Notes under the pieces: model-generated
Database searches by the model: none
Told to the model about the DNA's origin: nothing
The model's input: only the letters and a program-made list of their open reading frames with translations
Position numbers and translations under genes: made by a program
Origin: Flavobacteriales bacterium
GTDB taxonomy: Bacteria > Bacteroidota > Bacteroidia > NS11-12g > UBA9320
Length of the DNA: 64,000 nucleotides
Reading direction: 5' to 3'
Assembly (NCBI GenBank): GCA_020635455.1
Contig: JACJZT010000005.1
Coordinates: 264,365-328,364, forward strand
Shown here: positions 45,487-54,477 of the stretch, piece after piece
How positions within the stretch are numbered: the stretch's first letter is position 1
How the letters are laid out: each line of letters begins with the position of its first letter

Positions 45487-46218
45487 ATGAAAAAGATTAC
45501 TCAAAAAATCAAAACCGTAGCCTTCATCCTTAGTATGGTAATCGCTACAAGTTCGTTCGCACATCCGGGCTCATCTTTCAGCCTGATCTTACCCAATCAC
45601 ACCGAACATGTGGTTTTCATCAACAACAACCGTTATACCAATGTTTACGACCGACTCAATGTTCAACATCTGGATGCAGGCCGGCATCAGTTGAAGGTTG
45701 TTGAGATACAAACCAGCCACCGTGGAAGGATCGTAAGCCGAAGGACCGTTTATGCAGGACAATTGTTCATACCACGGAACTCCAGTATCGTCGCTACCAT
45801 TGGGCACCATGGAAGACTAATTCTACGTGAAGATTCCCGAAGTCATAGAAACTATAATAATGGAAGAAGCAGCAGAGGAGGAAGAAAAGGCTTTAGGAAC
45901 GGTGATTCCAAAGGCGGAAAATACGGAATGGATGCATCGGATTTTAATAAACACTTTCAGAGCATCCGTGAAGAAAAATTTGACAATACCCGAATGGCAA
46001 AGGCAAAAGATCTCGTATCGGATAACCCTTTAACGTCTTCACAGATCAAAGAACTTTCAAATCTTTTCACTTTCGAGGCCAGTAAACTCGAATTTGCAAA
46101 ATTCGCTTACACCAATTGTGATGATCCTGAAAACTATCCATCCGTGGCCGAAGGTTTCAAATATGAATCAAGTAAGAAAGAATTAGAGGAATACATAGCC
46201 CAAAACAGGGTCGACTAA
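45487..46218 (+). CDS. Secreted DUF4476 protein
   Basis: This protein of about 243 residues starts at the ATG at 45487, eight bases after a strong AAAGGAGG ribosome-binding site, which is unusual for Bacteroidota. The longer frame from 45454 is rejected. A signal peptide (ending TSSFAHPG) is followed by a basic, beta-rich region and a low-complexity stretch rich in R, G, S and N. A C-terminal DUF4476 domain has FNKHFQSIREEKFDNTRMAKAK split with DNPLTSSQIKELSNLFTFE. The last 12 codons lie in the 410-bp duplication, and the gene is intact. Confidence 0.85.
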   Translation: MKKITQKIKTVAFILSMVIATSSFAHPGSSFSLILPNHTEHVVFINNNRYTNVYDRLNVQHLDAGRHQLKVVEIQTSHRGRIVSRRTVYAGQLFIPRNSSIVATIGHHGRLILREDSRSHRNYNNGRSSRGGRKGFRNGDSKGGKYGMDASDFNKHFQSIREEKFDNTRMAKAKDLVSDNPLTSSQIKELSNLFTFEASKLEFAKFAYTNCDDPENYPSVAEGFKYESSKKELEEYIAQNRVD

Positions 46219-46257
46219 AAAAGGAAACGAATTGTCTGCAGGAATTGATTTCCTTTC

Positions 46258-46289
46258 AACTGCCATCGAATTTCGGTGGCAGTTTTTTT
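46258..46289. terminator. Bidirectional terminator after the DUF4476 gene
   Basis: AACTGCCATCGAA and the complementary TTCGGTGGCAGTT pair with one G-T, followed by TTTTTTT. It originally separated two convergent genes. The same hairpin is repeated at 48315. Confidence 0.85.
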
Positions 46290-46590
46290 ATAAGCCCAAA
46301 ACTTTGACTCCCTGTTCGAAAATAATGTCAACCGGTATGTTCTTTGCCGACAAACCATCCAGGTCTTTCTGCAGATCCGGGCTGATGTTTCCCATTTTGT
46401 CCATGATCTCTTTAAGCCCTTCCTTATCGCCATCTCCCTGCAATTTTAAGATCAATGCCGATAAACTGTTGGTGGCTTGTTTCATTTTCTGGAAATTTAC
46501 GCTGTAGGTTCCATTGGCGTTTTTTGTAAATGCCCCCTGCTCTTCAAAGTAATTAAACCTCATCATATTCGCCTTACCATGCGCACTGCT
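46288..46590 (-). pseudogene. 3' fragment of the M49-like peptidase gene, left by IS copy 2
   Basis: The minus-strand frame here matches the last 100 residues or so of the peptidase at 48345-50006 and is an exact copy of its 3' end, because it lies in the target duplication. It has no start of its own beyond internal ATGs (e.g. 46566), no upstream promoter other than what the insertion sequence could provide, and is probably silent. Confidence 0.9.
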
Positions 46591-48237
46591 CCTGACTTCC
46601 GCAAATTAACACCCAAATTGAAAGAGGCGTTCTATATCTTTCTGTTCTTCAGAAAGCATGATTGTTTTTTTGAGCACATCTTTAGTTGTTGGGGTTGTTA
46701 GTTCAATCTGGTGAATATTCTGTGCGATTTCAATTACCTTTTGTGGACTCAGTGATGATTTGTTTTCTTTGAGGAACCTTTCTAACTCTTTGTATACTTT
46801 GTAGGCTGCAAAATTCAGGCAGATATGTGCCTCAATTCTTCTTTGCCTTCTGTGGAATACCGGACGAAGTTTTAATTCTGTCTTTGCCACTCTAAATGCC
46901 TTCTCAATTTGCCAAAGGTGTTGATAGTTTTCAATTAGCTGATCTTTGTTGAGTTTAGAGTTGGTCAGATAGCCTTTGAGTCCATCCCATTTCTTATCTT
47001 GTGCAATTTGATGTTGGTCAAGTACAAGATTTATCTGACCCTCCATGCGTAGAAACTTATTGTAGCCTCTTTTATTTATGTGATCTTTGGTTAGGCGACC
47101 GGATCTTATTTGTTTACTAAGCCTGTTGATGCCTTTTTTACGATTGTATTGATCTTTTTCAGCTCTTTTGTCTGAGTAAGTAATTATCAATCTCAAATCT
47201 CCTTTATTGATAACAGCACTCTCTCCATTTTTGAGTTGAAGGGTGAGTATTTTGTCCTTGATGCTCGTGCTTTCATTCTTGATTCGAGCTCCCAGGATAA
47301 ATTCATAGTTCTGCTCTTGAAGCTGCTCGATATTGGATCGTGATAATAAACCGCTGTCTGCTACTATAATTAATTGCTCCAGATTGTATTTCTGTTTAAA
47401 ACCATCAATGACAGGCATCATCGTGTGACCTTCAAACTTATTGCCCTCAAAAATGTCATAGGCAAGCGGATATCCATCTCTGCTCACAAGCAACCCAAGC
47501 ACAATCTGCGGGTTTTCATGTTTACCCTCCTTGGAAAACCCGGTTTTACGCAACTCATCCTCTTGGTCAATTTCGAAATAAACTGTAGTAACATCGTAAA
47601 AAACAACCTGAATGCCTTTGGGAAACAAACTTAGGGTGTGTGCATAGCTGATCTGCTGAACGCGATCCTTCTGCTTGTTGTGGAGTTTATCCATGTACCG
47701 ATAAATCTCATCTTCACTATACTGCTTCCCTTCATAGCGATAGAGATACTCTGTGGTTTTCAGCTTGCTCTTTGGATATACCAACCGATAAAGAACCAAA
47801 TGACGAAAAAGCTCGTCCTCAATATTATTAAAGCCTATCTCATCAAAGAGCCTTCCCAATGTAAATTCTATACCTACCAGCTTAAGAGAGGAGATGTTAT
47901 CAAGAAGTTTGTTGAATAACTCCCGTTCTCCAACAAAGTCAAACTCTTGAAGGCCTGTTTGATTAGCTACCCAACGATCGGCGGTTAGTTTTAATTTTTG
48001 AACTGCTTCGGGAGTGTTTCCCGAACCAAAACTTTTCCTAACCACATATTTACCCCCTCGCTTTTCGATGACTTGAATGTAGCTCCGACCATTTTTATGT
48101 TTTAGAACTCGAACATACATCCACCAAATAAACTGAAATTAAGTCAAATTAACACCCAGAAAACGATATTTTAGACCATCAAGTATCAGATTTTGAGAGA
48201 CTTGCATTTTCAGAGGATTAAACTTGCGGAAGTCAGG
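46591..48237 (-). mobile_element. IS1634-like insertion sequence, copy 2 (1647 bp)
   Basis: Same length, ends and content as copy 1, opposite orientation. Terminal repeats are CCTGACTTCCGCAA (46591-46604) and TTGCGGAAGTCAGG (48224-48237). It is flanked by 410-bp direct repeats. One base at the right repeat edge (G, 46180 and 48237) is ambiguous. Confidence 0.96.
46606..48120 (-). CDS. IS1634-family transposase, copy 2
   Basis: This 504-residue transposase is the same as the one at 3814-5328 except M488 instead of I488. All acidic motif regions are present and the frame is intact. It is transcribed toward the DUF4476 gene and away from the M49-like gene. Confidence 0.95.
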   Translation of the reverse strand: MYVRVLKHKNGRSYIQVIEKRGGKYVVRKSFGSGNTPEAVQKLKLTADRWVANQTGLQEFDFVGERELFNKLLDNISSLKLVGIEFTLGRLFDEIGFNNIEDELFRHLVLYRLVYPKSKLKTTEYLYRYEGKQYSEDEIYRYMDKLHNKQKDRVQQISYAHTLSLFPKGIQVVFYDVTTVYFEIDQEDELRKTGFSKEGKHENPQIVLGLLVSRDGYPLAYDIFEGNKFEGHTMMPVIDGFKQKYNLEQLIIVADSGLLSRSNIEQLQEQNYEFILGARIKNESTSIKDKILTLQLKNGESAVINKGDLRLIITYSDKRAEKDQYNRKKGINRLSKQIRSGRLTKDHINKRGYNKFLRMEGQINLVLDQHQIAQDKKWDGLKGYLTNSKLNKDQLIENYQHLWQIEKAFRVAKTELKLRPVFHRRQRRIEAHICLNFAAYKVYKELERFLKENKSSLSPQKVIEIAQNIHQIELTTPTTKDVLKKTIMLSEEQKDIERLFQFGC

Positions 48238-48647
48238 AATTAGAGGAATACATAGCCCAAAACAGGGTCGACTAAAAAAGGAAACGAATTGTCTGCAGGA
48301 ATTGATTTCCTTTCAACTGCCATCGAATTTCGGTGGCAGTTTTTTTATAAGCCCAAAACTTTGACTCCCTGTTCGAAAATAATGTCAACCGGTATGTTCT
48401 TTGCCGACAAACCATCCAGGTCTTTCTGCAGATCCGGGCTGATGTTTCCCATTTTGTCCATGATCTCTTTAAGCCCTTCCTTATCGCCATCTCCCTGCAA
48501 TTTTAAGATCAATGCCGATAAACTGTTGGTGGCTTGTTTCATTTTCTGGAAATTTACGCTGTAGGTTCCATTGGCGTTTTTTGTAAATGCCCCCTGCTCT
48601 TCAAAGTAATTAAACCTCATCATATTCGCCTTACCATGCGCACTGCT
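48238..48647 (+). repeat. Right 410-bp direct repeat flanking IS copy 2
   Basis: Second copy of 46181-46590. It starts directly after the element and continues without a break into the body of the peptidase gene, so it carries the functional 3' end of that gene. Its first 38 bases are a spare copy of the DUF4476 gene's 3' end. Confidence 0.96.
48315..48346. terminator. Terminator of the M49-like peptidase gene (duplicated copy)
   Basis: Same hairpin and T run as at 46258. On the minus strand it lies just after the peptidase stop at 48345, so it is the active terminator of that gene, with a run of A on the other side. Confidence 0.8.
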
Positions 48648-50006
48648 TGCTCCAAAACGTATGGACCTGAAAATGGACGCCATGAAGGTCACATAATAAT
48701 CCTCAATTACACCTTCCTTGATCTCTCCTTTTTCAAACAATCGGTCTATCATGTACAATCCAAGAATATCGGCTTTTCCTTCTTCAAGTGCACTGCTCAT
48801 TTCGGCCAGTGCTTCTCTCACGGTTCCTTTGCCGTTGACGGTGTTCTTAATTCCCAATCCATGAGCCACCTCATGAAACATGGTTGTAGCAAAAAAAGCG
48901 TCGAACTTAATGTATTTCCTCTGGTCCTCACTGATCAACTCATTTGATATTGGAACCAATATTTTATCGAATTTGGCTTTCATCACATTCTTCAACTGAC
49001 TTCTGCGTGTGCCTTTGCTTTTCTGAATGTTTTCATCATTCGGTAAATTAACGGCAATGGTTTTGCTGCCTGCATTGCAATCCCCGGCGTAATAAACCAC
49101 ATCGTAAGCATTGAGCTCGCTGTCGGTACCGGGCTCTTCCTTTTTGTATTTTTCTTCAACCGGAAGTCCCTTTTGAAGCTCTTTTAAGAATGAAACATAA
49201 TGCGACAATTTTTTGCTCCACTCCATGTCTTTGATCAATACGTAGCTTTCAAAAGAAGCTCTGGCATTGTATAGCTTATCTTCATAAACTTCTATCGGGC
49301 CAATGATTATGTCGATACCGTTGGTTTTCATATCCAGCCAGGCAATGTCCGAGGCTGTGTAATCCGATGAAAGTAACGCTTCTGCCCTCAGTCCAAGATA
49401 TTTTTTCAGCGCTTCATCTTCACAAATTTCAGCGGCTTTTTTAAGCAACTCTGAGGCCCTGGTCAATTCTTCTTTATAAGCAATGTGATAGGGTATGCTC
49501 TCAAGTTTTCCATCCTTATTCCTACGGATAATACTGTACAATCCGCGCTTGTCTTCCACATCGCTCTTTTCGAGCTCATCTTTGGTCATGTCGGCGGGAT
49601 ATAAATTTGCCCCCAAAGGTTTTTTACCATATCCGTTCACAAAAGGCATATCCTCCTTTAACCGGTCCCATGGTCCGTAATTTATTTCAGCAAACTTTCG
49701 GGTATTCTCGTTCAGGATCCCTGCTAAAAAAGACTCTTTTTCTCCAAAGGCCTGTTTCCAGAAAAGATCATCCATGATTGCAGCTGCTTCAATAAAAAGT
49801 GGTATCATTTCCCTTTCATAAGGTTTTAATTTGCTTAAGTCGGCAGTGAGTTCAACCTTTTCATATATTTTCAGGCGCTCATTGGCAATGCTGTCCAGAG
49901 TGCTCAGCTTTTCTGTATCAGAACCTTGTGTTTCTTTCGGTTTTTGGGTGCAGGCTGTAAATGCCAGAACTGCTGCAATTGCTATGGTTGCCGGTATGTT
50001 TTTCAT
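48345..50006 (-). CDS. M49-like (dipeptidyl-peptidase III type) zinc metallopeptidase lipoprotein
   Basis: This protein of about 553 residues has a lipoprotein signal with lipidation near FTAC (residue 19). The zinc site is visible as HEVAH (378-382) and a downstream EEGKAD (408-413), which supplies the third ligand. It belongs to the peptidase M49/Zn-dependent hydrolase group. Classic dipeptidyl peptidase III has HEXXXH with six residues, so the five-residue HEXXH here marks a variant branch. It probably trims oligopeptides in the periplasm or at the outer membrane. The start used is the ATG at 50006. The gene is intact only because the IS target duplication restored its 3' end. Confidence 0.82.
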   Translation of the reverse strand: MKNIPATIAIAAVLAFTACTQKPKETQGSDTEKLSTLDSIANERLKIYEKVELTADLSKLKPYEREMIPLFIEAAAIMDDLFWKQAFGEKESFLAGILNENTRKFAEINYGPWDRLKEDMPFVNGYGKKPLGANLYPADMTKDELEKSDVEDKRGLYSIIRRNKDGKLESIPYHIAYKEELTRASELLKKAAEICEDEALKKYLGLRAEALLSSDYTASDIAWLDMKTNGIDIIIGPIEVYEDKLYNARASFESYVLIKDMEWSKKLSHYVSFLKELQKGLPVEEKYKKEEPGTDSELNAYDVVYYAGDCNAGSKTIAVNLPNDENIQKSKGTRRSQLKNVMKAKFDKILVPISNELISEDQRKYIKFDAFFATTMFHEVAHGLGIKNTVNGKGTVREALAEMSSALEEGKADILGLYMIDRLFEKGEIKEGVIEDYYVTFMASIFRSIRFGASSAHGKANMMRFNYFEEQGAFTKNANGTYSVNFQKMKQATNSLSALILKLQGDGDKEGLKEIMDKMGNISPDLQKDLDGLSAKNIPVDIIFEQGVKVLGL

Positions 50007-50320
50007 CGTATGAATGTTCATTTTAAAACGACAAATTTAAGGATAATACAATTTGATAAAGAAATTTCATGTATCAAAAGCTCAATATGCTTTATTACTT
50101 CCTTACAGTCGAAATCTTTGTACTTAGAAAAAACCAAAGGGTCTAATTTTGTTCAGTGATGAAGCACTGTCATGGACCGACTTAGTTTGCACCATACTTT
50201 TGGGAGGGGTCTTATTTGACTATATTCAAATACTTTATAGTGTTTGCAGGCTTGCTACTTAGTCAGCTTACCAAAATCCGATTCAGTAAATTAACTCACG
50301 AAGCATTTTTTGTTGAGGTA

Positions 50321-52732
50321 TTAATATCCCAATTCCCTGAATTCCTTTTTCTCGTCTTCTGAATATTTATGGATGCTAATGTAATTTTTCACCTGCTGTT
50401 TGTTGGCGCTTTGTTCGGTAAAATAATTCAATACTTCCACGGCCGGACCTGAAAGTCTTTTGTTTGAACTCAATCCCGCATTCAATAAATTACCAATAAT
50501 TTCATCGTTAAAGATCCCGAGTCTTTTCAATGCCTGCATTGCAGAAACTCGTGTTCTGAATTCAAAGAGATTTGAACTTAGCTTTATCAATTCATTCTTC
50601 GAATTCAAGGTTTCTTTTTCAAATTTCAGCATCCATTCAAGGTACTTGATTCGTATGGAATGATTGTGTCCCAACACGTCTTTTACCTGCTGCAAATAAT
50701 CGGGTCCTTTATCGGGATAGGTTTCACATAAAACATTCAGTGCGCTTTCAACCACTTCGTAGGATGTGTGTGCAAGAGCCTTCTCATAACCCGGAGTCAA
50801 GGTTTCGTTCAATTTCCGGTTTGTATTTATTAGGGCTTTTATAACTTCTGGCTCTGCCGAATCAAAGAGTGAAAGCAAGCGAGTTTGACTTTCAGGATCG
50901 TTGGCAAGCTGGGTAATGATGGCGGCCTTAAATTCAGGTAAATTCTCGCGTTCGTATGCATCCCATAATGCTATTCTTTTTAATTCAATGTCAACATCCC
51001 TCAGTGCCAGTAAGGCATCATACCGATCGATCATATAGGCTGCGCCGGCAAGCTGCGCAAGGCATTCTCTTGGTGTTTTGTCGAAAGTTAGTTTTTTTGT
51101 GATCTCCGAATTTTCATCAAAAAGAACAAAATCAATATCGTTGTTTCCCTGTGTCTCTATAAATATGGATTCGAAAACCTTTTCAAGCATCACTTTTTTC
51201 CTTTTTACGATACCATTTTTAAAATGCACCGTGATCACAACCGGCATCTTAAAAGCTCTAATCCGGTCGTTGATCTCCTGAGTTTGTTCAACATTGACCT
51301 GAACTCCATTTAAGGTCTGAAAATATTGAACTCTGTAATGGGGTTCCCCTCCTCGATACAACCATTGATTAAAAAACCAGTCGAGGTTCATACCGGTAAC
51401 ATCCAGAACAGCCTGATACAGATCGTTGGTTTCAACGTTTGAATAAGCATGTTTATCAAGATAATGCTTAATTACTTTCCTGAACAATTCATTGCCCAAT
51501 ACATACCTCAACATCTGAATTACGGTACTTCCTTTTTGATAAACCCGTTCTCTTCCGGCATTGCTGTGGCGAATCGGGTACATATCCCTTTCAGACGCTT
51601 TAAGAGCTGTGTTTACTTCGTTTCGCTGTATCCATTTCAGCTTATCTTCTCCATACAAACTTCCCTGAAACATTTTGGCATAATAGGTTGCATAACTTTC
51701 CTGCAGCCATATGTCTCCTCGCCCGCGGGCTGTGATCAGATCACCAAACCACTGGTGGGTCAATTCATGGCAATTAACTCCAATATAATTCCGATCCAGA
51801 AATGACCTTTCATCTACATTGAAAAAATCTCCAAAAATGGTGGCTGTGGTATTTTCCATGGCACCGTACATAAAATCCTGTACCATAACCTGAGAATAAC
51901 TTTCCCATGGATACTTCACACCGGTTTCCTTTTCCAGAAATTCGATCATTTTTTCGGTATGCATACTGGTAGGCTCAAGTTTTTCAGGAGATTCGGGATA
52001 ATACCAGAATGCTACCGGAACTCCGCTTGAAGTCTTTGACTTTTTAACGGAATATTTGTCGATGGCCAGCATCAATAAATAACCTGCATGTGGTTTACTC
52101 ATCCTGTAATGCCATGTTTTGGTACCATCCCTATTGGTACTTTCCTTTTTCAGCTCTCCATTCGAAAGAACAGTATACTCTTTGTCGAAAGTGGTTATGG
52201 TTTCGGTGGTAAACTTGTCGTTCATGTTATCGTACATCGGTATCCAGTAACGATTGTCCACTCCCTGGCCCTGGGTCCAGATCTGATGCCTGGTTTGATT
52301 TTTGGGATCGGTAACTTCCGGACTATTCCAGCCGATGAAATAGATGCCCTTTTTGGGCTTTGCAGTATATTTAAAGCGTATGGTGTGAACCGAACCGTAG
52401 GTCAAACTTGTACTGAAATATGTGGTTACTCCTTCAGAATTGGTTTTGAAAATACAGGGTTTATCGTCAAGCAATGCCTCTTCAATTTTAATACCCGGGG
52501 CGTCAAAAAACAGAGTGTCTACTTCCATTCTGAGCGGCGAAAACGTATGTGTTACAACCCCTTCTACAACACCTGCCGGCGGGTCGAACCTTAGTTCAAC
52601 CTTCATATGGGTTATGTCTGCGGAATGCTCGCGTGGTCCGTCGCCCGGATCTGCCACATAGGTCTCGAAATCGGATTGAGCAAATAGCAACCCATTGGAA
52701 ATTAGGAGTAAGGAAAGTATAATTGATCTCAT
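50321..52732 (-). CDS. M1-family aminopeptidase
   Basis: This exported enzyme of about 803 residues is a zinc aminopeptidase that removes N-terminal amino acids from peptides. From the ATG at 52732 it has a signal peptide (LSLLLISNGLLFAQ). Key motifs are GAMEN (290-294), HELTH (322-326) and the downstream zinc ligand E in WLQESYATYYAK, 18 residues after HEXXH. The C-terminal 250 residues are helical, HEAT-like. The frame is open for 36 more codons upstream but they carry no signal. The 300 bases between this gene and the M49-like gene show no clear feature. Two peptidases side by side suggest a peptide-scavenging role. Confidence 0.93.
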   Translation of the reverse strand: MRSIILSLLLISNGLLFAQSDFETYVADPGDGPREHSADITHMKVELRFDPPAGVVEGVVTHTFSPLRMEVDTLFFDAPGIKIEEALLDDKPCIFKTNSEGVTTYFSTSLTYGSVHTIRFKYTAKPKKGIYFIGWNSPEVTDPKNQTRHQIWTQGQGVDNRYWIPMYDNMNDKFTTETITTFDKEYTVLSNGELKKESTNRDGTKTWHYRMSKPHAGYLLMLAIDKYSVKKSKTSSGVPVAFWYYPESPEKLEPTSMHTEKMIEFLEKETGVKYPWESYSQVMVQDFMYGAMENTTATIFGDFFNVDERSFLDRNYIGVNCHELTHQWFGDLITARGRGDIWLQESYATYYAKMFQGSLYGEDKLKWIQRNEVNTALKASERDMYPIRHSNAGRERVYQKGSTVIQMLRYVLGNELFRKVIKHYLDKHAYSNVETNDLYQAVLDVTGMNLDWFFNQWLYRGGEPHYRVQYFQTLNGVQVNVEQTQEINDRIRAFKMPVVITVHFKNGIVKRKKVMLEKVFESIFIETQGNNDIDFVLFDENSEITKKLTFDKTPRECLAQLAGAAYMIDRYDALLALRDVDIELKRIALWDAYERENLPEFKAAIITQLANDPESQTRLLSLFDSAEPEVIKALINTNRKLNETLTPGYEKALAHTSYEVVESALNVLCETYPDKGPDYLQQVKDVLGHNHSIRIKYLEWMLKFEKETLNSKNELIKLSSNLFEFRTRVSAMQALKRLGIFNDEIIGNLLNAGLSSNKRLSGPAVEVLNYFTEQSANKQQVKNYISIHKYSEDEKKEFRELGY

Positions 52733-52838
52733 AAGAATAGTTTGCGAATCTATGAACGACACCGGATAAATCAAGAATTTTTTCGATTTAGGGCGATGGT
52801 TTAACGGGGTTAAACATAAAATAATAACTTGTAAAAAC

Positions 52839-52868
52839 AAAAAGCCTGCTTTCCGGCAGGCTTTTATT
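52839..52868 (-). terminator. Terminator of the thioredoxin/DUF5106 gene
   Basis: AAAGCCTGC-tttcc-GGCAGGCTTT forms a ten-bp stem with a five-base loop. On the minus strand it follows the stop codon at 52884 by about 16 bases and is followed by a T run. Confidence 0.85.
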
Positions 52869-52883
52869 CACGAATTCTTATTT

Positions 52884-54326
52884 TTAATTTTTATGATCTT
52901 CGTGCTCAACTTCTTTGGACAACATTTTAAGAATATCTCCCAAACCATCCACATCAATGTTTTTAAGACGGATCTTCTTGTTCTTATCTAAAATGTAGAT
53001 CTGTGGTGTAGATATAAAGAAGTATTCCTTGCGGTACTGACTCTTGCCATACATATTCCCAACATTGATAAATTTGAGTTTGTTGTTTCTAACGTATTTT
53101 TTCCAGCCTTCCCAATCATCCTGAGTGTAAACGGCATACACCTCAAATTTTACACCCGCTTTATTTAAAGAATCGTACAGATGATTCAGTCTGGGTATGG
53201 TAACTTTACAATGTCCGCATTGATGATCCCAGAATACTACAACGGTAAAGGGTGAATTAACAGAATACAGCGGAATTTCTTTTTGGTAAGTGGTATCAAA
53301 TAAGTTAACGATTGGGGGAGCGATCTTTTCGCATAAGGTTGGAGCTATTTTCACCACATGCTCACACATTTTCCGGATGGTAGAGGAATCGGCCCAAGGC
53401 GTTTTGCCTGCGCAATAATAAGTAGTTCCCATATAGTGCAACACCTTGTCCATACATACAACCTTCGACTTTTCATAGTGATTGGTGATCCACATTACCG
53501 AATATCTGAAAAGGTCTTTACCGCCTTTGGCTTCAATGGTCTTAAGGAAACGGTCGGCTTCCTTTACAACACTGTCCGGTATTTGAAGAAATCCTCTTGT
53601 GAAAAAAGTTTCAAGCTTATTGTGAAAGATCGGGGTACGCAACAAGCCGTCTTCCCCAAGATCGATGTAATCCCAATAATGGTCTTTATAAAAATTATAA
53701 CGGTAATTCGAATCTACCAGTGAACCGTCGGGATTTCGTTGCGGAACAGGTTCAGGAAGGTCTTTAAAGCATCTGAATACCTTTGCAATGAACAGATTCG
53801 GATCCCTGTCAACGATTTCCTGTCGTTTCACTTTTATTAAACTGTCAAGCACTCTGAATTTACCCTGAATATCAGCAGTGTCTTTTGCGGTTTTGGCCAT
53901 CACCAGCGCATTCTTCAATCCCTGGTATTCAAGTGATTTTTCGGCCGCATAATTGTTAAATTCATAAAACGCCAGATTTTCTTTGGTATTTTTAAACACC
54001 ATTTTCTCAGGTTCAAAAAAGGTATCGGTTTCTATGGAAAATTCCTGCTCCTTTTCGGAAACCACCATTTCAAAGTAGTTGCGGCTGGGAGTTACAACCA
54101 GATAGATCCCATTCGATAATTTACCCTTGCCTTTAAAGATCACATTTCCGTTCTTATCCGAATTTGCTGAATCAATTTTTTGATTCTTATTGGCGTAATA
54201 GCTGGCCAGCAAATAAGGTTCGTTGGCCTTAATTCCTTTTATTTTAACGGTTATCTTGTAACCCTGGGCAAAAAGTCCGGTGGTTATTAAACCTAAGATC
54301 AGAAAGATTGAAAATCGTTTTGTCAT
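52884..54326 (-). CDS. Periplasmic TlpA-like thioredoxin-fold protein with DUF4369/DUF5106-type N-terminus
   Basis: This protein of about 480 residues has a signal peptide (ending GLFAQ), an N-terminal DUF4369-type beta domain, a helical DUF5106-like middle, and a C-terminal thioredoxin domain. The thioredoxin domain has the active site CGHC (C370, C373) in FWDHQCGHCKVTIPRL and a cis-proline region STPQIYIL. It probably reduces or isomerises disulfides in envelope proteins. Such multi-domain proteins are typical of Bacteroidota. The ATG at 54326 is used as start. A good terminator follows. Confidence 0.85.
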   Translation of the reverse strand: MTKRFSIFLILGLITTGLFAQGYKITVKIKGIKANEPYLLASYYANKNQKIDSANSDKNGNVIFKGKGKLSNGIYLVVTPSRNYFEMVVSEKEQEFSIETDTFFEPEKMVFKNTKENLAFYEFNNYAAEKSLEYQGLKNALVMAKTAKDTADIQGKFRVLDSLIKVKRQEIVDRDPNLFIAKVFRCFKDLPEPVPQRNPDGSLVDSNYRYNFYKDHYWDYIDLGEDGLLRTPIFHNKLETFFTRGFLQIPDSVVKEADRFLKTIEAKGGKDLFRYSVMWITNHYEKSKVVCMDKVLHYMGTTYYCAGKTPWADSSTIRKMCEHVVKIAPTLCEKIAPPIVNLFDTTYQKEIPLYSVNSPFTVVVFWDHQCGHCKVTIPRLNHLYDSLNKAGVKFEVYAVYTQDDWEGWKKYVRNNKLKFINVGNMYGKSQYRKEYFFISTPQIYILDKNKKIRLKNIDVDGLGDILKMLSKEVEHEDHKN

Positions 54327-54477
54327 GATATTAATTTGCAAAAGTATAAAAAAGGGAATGAATTAAATTTGAAGGGTTTTGCCTTGACACAATTTTGACA
54401 GCAGAAAGTGCAAAAAGGTTGCATTTTGTTTTCAAAGTTAACAAGGGTTTCAGGTTTGATTGTTTGCATCAATAATT

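Larger units (their letters stand above)
46181..46590 (+). repeat. Left 410-bp direct repeat flanking IS copy 2
   Basis: Copy of 48238-48647, with no difference seen by eye. It ends exactly where the element begins. It contains the last 38 bases of the DUF4476 gene, the terminator hairpin, and the last third or less of the M49-like peptidase gene on the minus strand, cut off at 46590. Confidence 0.96.

Noticed and set aside
46232..46507. Plus-strand open frame of 91 residues, also at 48289-48564
   Set aside because: It is antisense to the 3' end of the peptidase gene and doubled by the target duplication.
3697..48237. A composite transposon formed by the two insertion sequence copies
   Set aside because: The 41 kb between them is ordinary chromosomal gene content with housekeeping operons, and each copy has its own target duplication, so they inserted independently.
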